From: JBBDNV01 sp040877415
GTDB lineage: Bacteria; Planctomycetota; Planctomycetia; Pirellulales; PALSA-1355
DNA: 8,901 nucleotides
Reading direction: 5' to 3'
Assembly (NCBI GenBank): GCA_040877415.1
Contig: JBBDNV010000002.1
Span: forward strand, 1-8,901
The notes beneath the pieces are model-generated. The model worked only from the letters and a program-made list of their open reading frames with translations. It did no database searches and had not been told where the DNA came from. Below, piece after piece: positions 4,713 to 8,901 of this stretch (within the stretch, counting starts at the first letter, position 1; every line of letters begins with the position of its first letter). Position numbers and translations under genes: made by a program.

Positions 4713-6653
4713 ATGACGCCAGATCGACACTTTTCCAATCCACGCGGTCGCCGTGCACCCGGCCCCGCTCGGCGACGCAATGCCGGACCAATCCGCTTGT
4801 GGTTCGAAGCCCTGGAAGAACGTCGGCTTCTGGTCATCGCCGTCGCCGATACCCCCAACGACGACGCGCTGAGCCTGGATTTATACGGCGGACCCGGAGA
4901 TCCAGACCTGCCGGGATTCGACAACGTTGGCCTCAGCAGCACCGGGAATGCCAGCGTGGTTTATCTCGGCGGCGGATGGGCGCTCACGGCTAACCATGTC
5001 ACGATCGCCAACCCTCCGGGAGTCACTCCCGGGGGAGTGTACTTTGGGGCCACCAACTATCTGGTCGACACCAGCACGATTCACCAGTTGCACAATCCGG
5101 ACGATAGCCTGGCGGATCTCAAGATCTTCAAAATCATCGGCGACCCGGGACTGCCCGCGGTTCTGCCGTCGTACATCGCCAGCGCGCCGCCCACCGCGCC
5201 GCCCGACCCCTCGGAACACGTGATCATGATCGGCAACGGCTTTAGCCGCGGCGATCAGCACTTCTGGACCGTCGACACGGACGAGGCACCCTGGGTTTGG
5301 ACGGAGATCTCCGAGCCGCCAATTCCCGGACCGTTTGACGAGTCGGGGTACGACCTCGTTTTGCAGCACCGGATCCGCTGGGGCGAAAACATGGTCGACG
5401 CAAACCAGGTGTATCTGGCAGGCGTCCATGGGTTTATCACGCAATTCGACGACCTGGGCTACACGGGCGTCGCCGGCCTGACGCACGAAGGGCAAGCCAG
5501 CAACGGCGACTCGGGCGGTCCGGCGTTCTACTACGTCGACGGCAAGTGGGTGCTGTCGGGCATCATGATCGCGATCAGCGGTAGTCTGAGCGGCCAACCT
5601 CCCTGGACGACGCTGCTTGGATCCCAAACGCTCGCGGCCGACGTGTCATACTACCGCGACGAGATCCTGGAAATTGCCGGCGTCATGGGTCGACACGTCT
5701 TCTACAACGACTCGCAGTATGACGGCCACACCCCCGGCATCGACGCCAACGACGATGGTGCAATTGCGACGGACAAGGTTGCCTACCTGCCGGGTAGCGG
5801 CCTTGCCGGACCAACCAACGCGACCAGCTACTCGCACGGCATCAATGGCGTCATGATCGATCTGGCCAGCGACCACGGCCCGCTTACGCTTGACGATTTC
5901 GCGTTCAAAGTGGGTGCCAACAATGCGCCCAGCATGTGGGCGGCGGCTCCGACTCCGACCGATTTCACGGTGCGGGCAGTCGCCGGACCGGGCGGCTCGG
6001 ATCGCGTGGAGATCATCTGGGCCGACGGGACCATTGCCAACACCTGGCTGCAAGTGACCGTCAAGGGGAACGACGCGGCGGGCGCGTTCGATACCAACAC
6101 CGGACTGGCCGCTTCCGACGTCTTTTTCTTCGGCAATCGGATCGGCGATACCTTCCTCAACACGATCGCGGCGAACTTGCTGACCAATGCCAACGATGAA
6201 ATCGGAACCCGCGGCAACACCGGCTCTGGCGCGACGGTCACCAACCTCTACGATTTCAACAAGGATGGCCTGGTCAACGCATCTGATCAGATCATTGTCC
6301 GAAATAACGCCGGGTTTACAAACAGGATCAACATCTCAAGCCCGCCAGCGGCGCCAACAAGCGCCAGCGACGATTCAAGCGGGCCGGCCGTGGCGTTCGC
6401 ACTCGGCAGAATCGCCGAGGCCGGCCGCGCAACGCCCGACGCGCCCGGCCGGATATCGCTTCCGCCGCGCACCGTTGATGACGGGCGCGCACCGCGAGAG
6501 CGAGTCTTCGAACAACTGGCTTTCGCCCGCGAAGACGAATGGCTGGGGGCAAACGCCGACGAGGTTGCCTCCGTGCGTTGGGAATGGTTGCTGGTCGAAA
6601 GCGCTTCGGAATTCGGCGCGCCCCCGGCTTTGCTTAGCCACTCGCGGCTCTAA
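4713..6653 (+). CDS. Exported trypsin-like (S1) serine protease with planctomycete dockerin-type C-terminus
   Basis: A 646-aa multi-domain protein. Residues 1-33 are Arg- and Pro-rich and lead into FEALEERRLL (31-40), the planctomycete N-terminal signature of exported proteins; no classic signal peptide is evident. Residues about 75-300 are a chymotrypsin-fold protease: His95 in WALTANHV, Asp135 in SLADLKIF, and Ser267 in NGDSGGPAF. All three triad residues are present, so it is probably active. Residues about 327-480 form a module (RHVFYNDSQYDG, YSHGINGVMIDL, FKVGANNAPSMWAAAP, RVEIIWADG) that I associate with planctomycete surface proteins. Then come two dockerin-like half-repeats: a degenerate LLTNANDEIGTRGN (489-502) and a good calcium loop DFNKDGLVNASD (514-525; Asp514, Asn516, Asp518, Asp525). 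A final ~110 residues, rich in Ala, Arg and Glu, are unassigned. The frame opens at an ATG at 4617; I prefer 4713 because it puts LEERRLL near residue 35. Neither start has a strong ribosome binding site. Its stop overlaps that of the converging methyltransferase gene. Confidence 0.85.
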   Translation: MTPDRHFSNPRGRRAPGPARRRNAGPIRLWFEALEERRLLVIAVADTPNDDALSLDLYGGPGDPDLPGFDNVGLSSTGNASVVYLGGGWALTANHVTIANPPGVTPGGVYFGATNYLVDTSTIHQLHNPDDSLADLKIFKIIGDPGLPAVLPSYIASAPPTAPPDPSEHVIMIGNGFSRGDQHFWTVDTDEAPWVWTEISEPPIPGPFDESGYDLVLQHRIRWGENMVDANQVYLAGVHGFITQFDDLGYTGVAGLTHEGQASNGDSGGPAFYYVDGKWVLSGIMIAISGSLSGQPPWTTLLGSQTLAADVSYYRDEILEIAGVMGRHVFYNDSQYDGHTPGIDANDDGAIATDKVAYLPGSGLAGPTNATSYSHGINGVMIDLASDHGPLTLDDFAFKVGANNAPSMWAAAPTPTDFTVRAVAGPGGSDRVEIIWADGTIANTWLQVTVKGNDAAGAFDTNTGLAASDVFFFGNRIGDTFLNTIAANLLTNANDEIGTRGNTGSGATVTNLYDFNKDGLVNASDQIIVRNNAGFTNRINISSPPAAPTSASDDSSGPAVAFALGRIAEAGRATPDAPGRISLPPRTVDDGRAPRERVFEQLAFAREDEWLGANADEVASVRWEWLLVESASEFGAPPALLSHSRL

Positions 6654-7465
6654 CCGCGCGCGGTTTGCTCGCGCTGTCGAAGAGCTTCGTAGAACAAGAC
6701 GGCCGACGCGGCCGAAACGTTCAGGCTGTCGGCCGTTCCGTGCATCGGCAGCTTGATCCCAGTGACGTCGGCAGCCTGCCAGACCGCAGACAACCCGCCA
6801 GCCTCGTTGCCCAGCACGACGGCGGCGTTGTCACCCAGGTCGGCCTCAGTGTAGAGACGCTTCGCATCCAGCCGGGCGGCAAAAATTCTCGATCCTTGGC
6901 GGCGCAGCCACTCGATTACCTCGGGGCTCGGGGCGGTGCAAACGGGGTTGGTGAAAACCGTGCCCAGGCTGGCGCGAATGCAGTTGGGGTTGTAGAGATC
7001 CGTGCGCGGATCGGCGACGATGACTGCCGAAACACCGGCCCCGTCGGCACTGCGCAGCACGGCGCCCACGTTGCCGGGCTTCTCGAGTCCTTCCAATACT
7101 GCAATCAGGCCTCGGCCGGCCGGTTCGAGCTCCGCGAGCCCGCGACGGGGCGTTTCGGCCACGGCCAGCACGCCATCGTGCCGCTGGCCGAACTCCATCT
7201 TCCCGAATACTTCGCTCGCTGCGTGCCAGACGTCGGCTTTGATTTCGTCCAGATGAGCGAGCACTTGCCGGGCCTCGGGCGACTTGCACAGCGGGACGCA
7301 CAAAAACAGCTCGACGAGCGGCACGTGCCCCGACAAGGCCTGCAACAGCTCGCGTGCTCCGTCGATGAGGAATTGTCCTTGCTTGGCGCGGTGCCGCGAA
7401 TTGCGTAGACGAATCGTGCGCTTGACGCGCGGATTGTGTACGCTGGTGATGGTCTTGACCGCCAT
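6650..7465 (-). CDS. TrmH/SpoU (SPOUT) family RNA 2'-O-methyltransferase
   Basis: A 271-aa protein that should transfer methyl from S-adenosylmethionine to a ribose 2'-OH in rRNA or tRNA. The three SPOUT motifs are intact: motif 1 EKPGNVGAVLRSADGAG (128-144; Asn132, Arg138), motif 2 VVLGNEAGGLS (216-226; Asn220, Glu221) and motif 3 IKLPMHGTADSLNVS (237-251; Ser247-Leu-Asn249). The N-terminal ITSVHNPRVKRTIRLR plus FLIDGARELLQAL (32-44) is the substrate-binding domain usual in RlmB/TrmH-like enzymes. The RNA target cannot be told from sequence. I chose the ATG at 7465 because MAVKTITSVHNPRVK fits family N-termini. A GTG at 7528 would add 21 residues, has a fair GGAG five bases upstream, and would overlap the upstream gene's stop by 11 bp, which would suit translational coupling. 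Probably the last gene of the minus-strand group. It ends in a 4-bp overlap with the protease gene. Confidence 0.9.
   Translation of the reverse strand: MAVKTITSVHNPRVKRTIRLRNSRHRAKQGQFLIDGARELLQALSGHVPLVELFLCVPLCKSPEARQVLAHLDEIKADVWHAASEVFGKMEFGQRHDGVLAVAETPRRGLAELEPAGRGLIAVLEGLEKPGNVGAVLRSADGAGVSAVIVADPRTDLYNPNCIRASLGTVFTNPVCTAPSPEVIEWLRRQGSRIFAARLDAKRLYTEADLGDNAAVVLGNEAGGLSAVWQAADVTGIKLPMHGTADSLNVSAASAVLFYEALRQREQTARG
6652..6665. repeat. 14-bp perfect palindrome at the convergent gene junction
   Basis: AACCGCGCGCGGTT spans the end of the protease stop codon and the last codons of the TrmH-family gene. On the plus strand it is followed by one further T (6666) and then GCTC. It could form a short hairpin and serve as a weak terminator for the protease transcript, since there is no room for a separate intergenic terminator. 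The short T-run makes this tentative. Confidence 0.4.
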
Positions 7466-7517
7466 GATGCCACCCGAGCCCCCGCTCCGCCCGAGCCCGA
7501 GGCGACGCTCGGCGGCC

Positions 7518-8420
7518 TTACGCCGCACGGCGGCTCCACCGAACGGCGGCCCCGCAATGCAGCCGCTGGCCGGCCAACGAACGAAGACTCATGTCGCCGC
7601 TACTTAAGGTTCCCTCTGCTCGAAAGCGCGGTTCTACCGCGCTTTGCAATTCACTCGCCAGGCCCAGCCGGCCGGAATGACACGTCAGCAGCCCGAATCG
7701 CTCCTGCCCGCGGCACAACTCGAGGCACATCGCAAGCAACTCGTCGAGCTGGTTTTCGAGTTTCCAACTTTGCCCTCGCGGTCCGTGGCCGTAGGCCGGA
7801 GGATCGAGGATCACCGCGTCATAGCAATTGCCGCGCATCCATTCGCGGCGGACGAATTTTACCACGTCTTCGATAATCCACCTAATGGGTAAATGACTCA
7901 GGTTGGATGCATGTGCATTGCGGCGTCCCCAAGCGACGACGCCGGCCGCCGCGTCGACGTGCACGACTTCGGCCCCGGCGGCCGCAGCCGCCAACGTGCT
8001 CGCGCCGGTGTAGGCAAACAGGTTCAAAACCTTGATCCGGCCGGCCTGCCGCACCTGGTCGGCAATCCACCGCCAATTGGCCGCCTGTTCCGGAAAAACC
8101 CCTAGCTGGCCGGAATCCGTCAGCCTCAACTCCAGGGCCAATGAGCCGAAATTCACAGGCCAGGGGTCGATCGGACTCGCGCATGACCAACGCCCCGATT
8201 CGCCGTCGCGGTCGTACCGGGCCGATGCACCGGCCCAAAGCTGCGGTGACTGCCGTACCGCCCGTTCGGCTGCCCGGCTCGGTCGATCGAGCACGTACGG
8301 CCCGAAGCGCTCGAGCTTACGCCCGGCGCCGAAATCGAGCAGTTCGTACTGGTCGCTGGCGAACACCGGTCGGAACTCACTTGGCGGAGCGGCTGTTGAA
8401 ATCAAAGGGTCAGGCGCCAA
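7518..8420 (-). CDS. Class I SAM-dependent methyltransferase, RlmI/RlmK-like (COG1092 type)
   Basis: A protein of up to 300 aa with a Rossmann methyltransferase core. The SAM-binding motif I is VLNLFAYTGASTLAAAAAGA (131-150), followed by the acidic VVHVDAA (152-158) and AWGRRNA (163-169). Motif IV DPPAYGHGPRG is at 206-216, close to the DPP.YG.G of 23S rRNA cytosine-C5 methyltransferases of the RlmI type. LLTCHS (244-249) offers Cys247 as a possible catalytic cysteine. The N-terminal YELLDFGAGRKLERFGPYVLDRP is a family hallmark. It lacks the PUA domain that lengthens E. coli RlmI to about 396 aa. Its probable job is methylation of rRNA, inferred from family only. The start is uncertain: the longest frame begins at a TTG (8420) that lies inside the palindromic repeat 8398-8480, whereas a GTG at 8366 would start just before the conserved region. 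Neither has a strong ribosome binding site. It lies between the ygiQ-like and TrmH-like genes, about 53 bp from each. Confidence 0.85.
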   Translation of the reverse strand: MAPDPLISTAAPPSEFRPVFASDQYELLDFGAGRKLERFGPYVLDRPSRAAERAVRQSPQLWAGASARYDRDGESGRWSCASPIDPWPVNFGSLALELRLTDSGQLGVFPEQAANWRWIADQVRQAGRIKVLNLFAYTGASTLAAAAAGAEVVHVDAAAGVVAWGRRNAHASNLSHLPIRWIIEDVVKFVRREWMRGNCYDAVILDPPAYGHGPRGQSWKLENQLDELLAMCLELCRGQERFGLLTCHSGRLGLASELQSAVEPRFRAEGTLSSGDMSLRSLAGQRLHCGAAVRWSRRAA

Positions 8421-8480
8421 GCGAGTGCTTACTCGTCGTGGAAGTCGGCACTGCCCTTAGCCGGTCCCCTCTTTCATCGG
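8398..8480 (-). repeat. 83-bp palindromic element (REP-like), diverged copy 2
   Basis: Read on the minus strand this element aligns along its whole length with the palindrome at 1476-1563. The left arm (TGAAAGAGGGGACCGGCT against TGAAACAAAGGGGACTGGCT), the right arm (CTTGGCGCCTGACCCTTTG against CTCGGTGCCTGTCCCCTTTG) and part of the loop (ACGA...CACTCGCT against ACGA...CGCTCGCT) all correspond. Its own arms pair less well than those of copy 1, suggesting an older insertion. It supplies the TGA stop of the ygiQ-like gene (8474-8476) and covers the possible TTG start of the downstream methyltransferase. Confidence 0.6.
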
Positions 8481-8901
8481 CGGTTTCTTTCGCGCTTGGC
8501 GGCCGTGGTGCGTTTGGGTCGATAGCCGGCGCCGGGCCGGCCGCGAATATGATCCCCCTCGCTCTCGTCGGCGAGCCGCCGGTTCGCCCGTTGACGACGC
8601 CGATCGAGCGCCGCCGTGGGCGGCAAATCGGGAATCAGACAATCACACCCGCTGCCGATCAAATCGCGCCGCCCGGCCTGCTCCAAAGCCCGGCGGACCT
8701 CAAAATAGTTCTCCGGCTTGAAAAACTGCAAAAGCGCCCTTTGCAGCTTGCGGTCGCGCAGATGTCGGGCAACCAACACGGGCTTCTTGGTGAACGGATC
8801 GAGCCCCGTGTGATACACGCAAGCGGCGATGTCGAACGGGCTGGGGATGAAATCCTGCACCTGGTCGGGCCGGTAGTGGTTGCGCTTCAAGAACAGCGCC
8901 A
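8474..8901 (-). CDS. YgiQ-family radical SAM protein, C-terminal part (5' end beyond window)
   Basis: Only the last ~141 residues are in the window; the frame stays open to the right edge, so this is a partial gene and not a 138-aa protein. The visible part matches the conserved C-terminal region (DUF3362) of YgiQ-like radical SAM proteins: FLKRNHYRPDQVQDFIPSPF at the start, then YHTGLDPFTKKPVLVA, LRDRKLQRALLQFFKPENYF and a GSGCDCLIP-like end of the conserved domain. A basic tail of about 45 residues rich in Arg follows. The radical SAM CxxxCxxC motif and the B12-binding-like N-terminal domain would lie outside the window. The biochemical role of the family is not settled as far as I know. 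It is first of three minus-strand genes with short gaps. Its stop codon lies within the palindromic element 8398-8480. Confidence 0.9.
   Translation of the reverse strand, partial: ALFLKRNHYRPDQVQDFIPSPFDIAACVYHTGLDPFTKKPVLVARHLRDRKLQRALLQFFKPENYFEVRRALEQAGRRDLIGSGCDCLIPDLPPTAALDRRRQRANRRLADESEGDHIRGRPGAGYRPKRTTAAKRERNRR

Noticed and set aside
4881..5627. 248-aa minus-strand ORF
   Set aside because: Antisense shadow of the serine protease; rich in Arg, Val and Asp as expected for such shadows, with no motif.
1..8901. CRISPR array, toxin-antitoxin pair, phage or defence genes
   Set aside because: No regularly spaced repeat-spacer pattern and no recognisable nuclease, toxin, integrase or transposase gene in any frame.

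Overview
The window looks like a piece of a high-GC planctomycete chromosome, most likely from the Pirellulales side of that phylum. The best evidence is the LEERRLL-type N-terminal signature plus a C-terminal dockerin-like module in the protein at 4713-6653, a combination known from planctomycete exported proteins. The intergenic repeats (CACAGAGG, ACAGGAT and CCTTCAG heptamers, and a GGGGAC-type palindrome) also fit my memory of such genomes. This placement is inference; no rRNA or tRNA gene is present to confirm it.

Layout. Positions 1-263 are non-coding and hold a strong 21-position hairpin at 124-199. A small orphan ORF (264-530, 88 aa) follows a very good ribosome binding site, and its stop codon abuts a C-tract with G-quadruplex potential on the other strand. 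Positions 560-1050 are a gene-free island of short repeats. On the minus strand come an assimilatory-type sulfite reductase hemoprotein (1569-3302) and, downstream of it, a four-helix membrane protein (1051-1455), separated by an 88-bp palindromic element. A divergent promoter region (3303-3573) separates the sulfite reductase from folD (3574-4440, plus strand). Next, on the plus strand, is a probably exported trypsin-like serine protease with a planctomycete dockerin-type tail (4713-6653). It converges on a minus-strand group of three genes: a YgiQ-family radical SAM protein (8474 to beyond the window edge), a COG1092-type SAM-dependent methyltransferase (7518-8420) and a TrmH/SpoU-family RNA methyltransferase (6650-7465).

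How the genes relate. The minus-strand trio is closely spaced and may be cotranscribed; two of the three are probable RNA-modification enzymes. Sulfite reductase and folD are housekeeping enzymes of sulfur assimilation and one-carbon metabolism that share only the divergent intergenic region. The protease is a single-gene unit for the cell surface or outside.

I did not find a defence island, CRISPR array, biosynthetic cluster or other clearly new multi-gene system. The most interesting signals are non-coding: two related ~85-bp palindromes, each placed at the 3' end of a minus-strand gene, with a possible third relative near the left edge; a G-quadruplex motif; and a heptamer repeat that supplies the last codons and stop of a gene.
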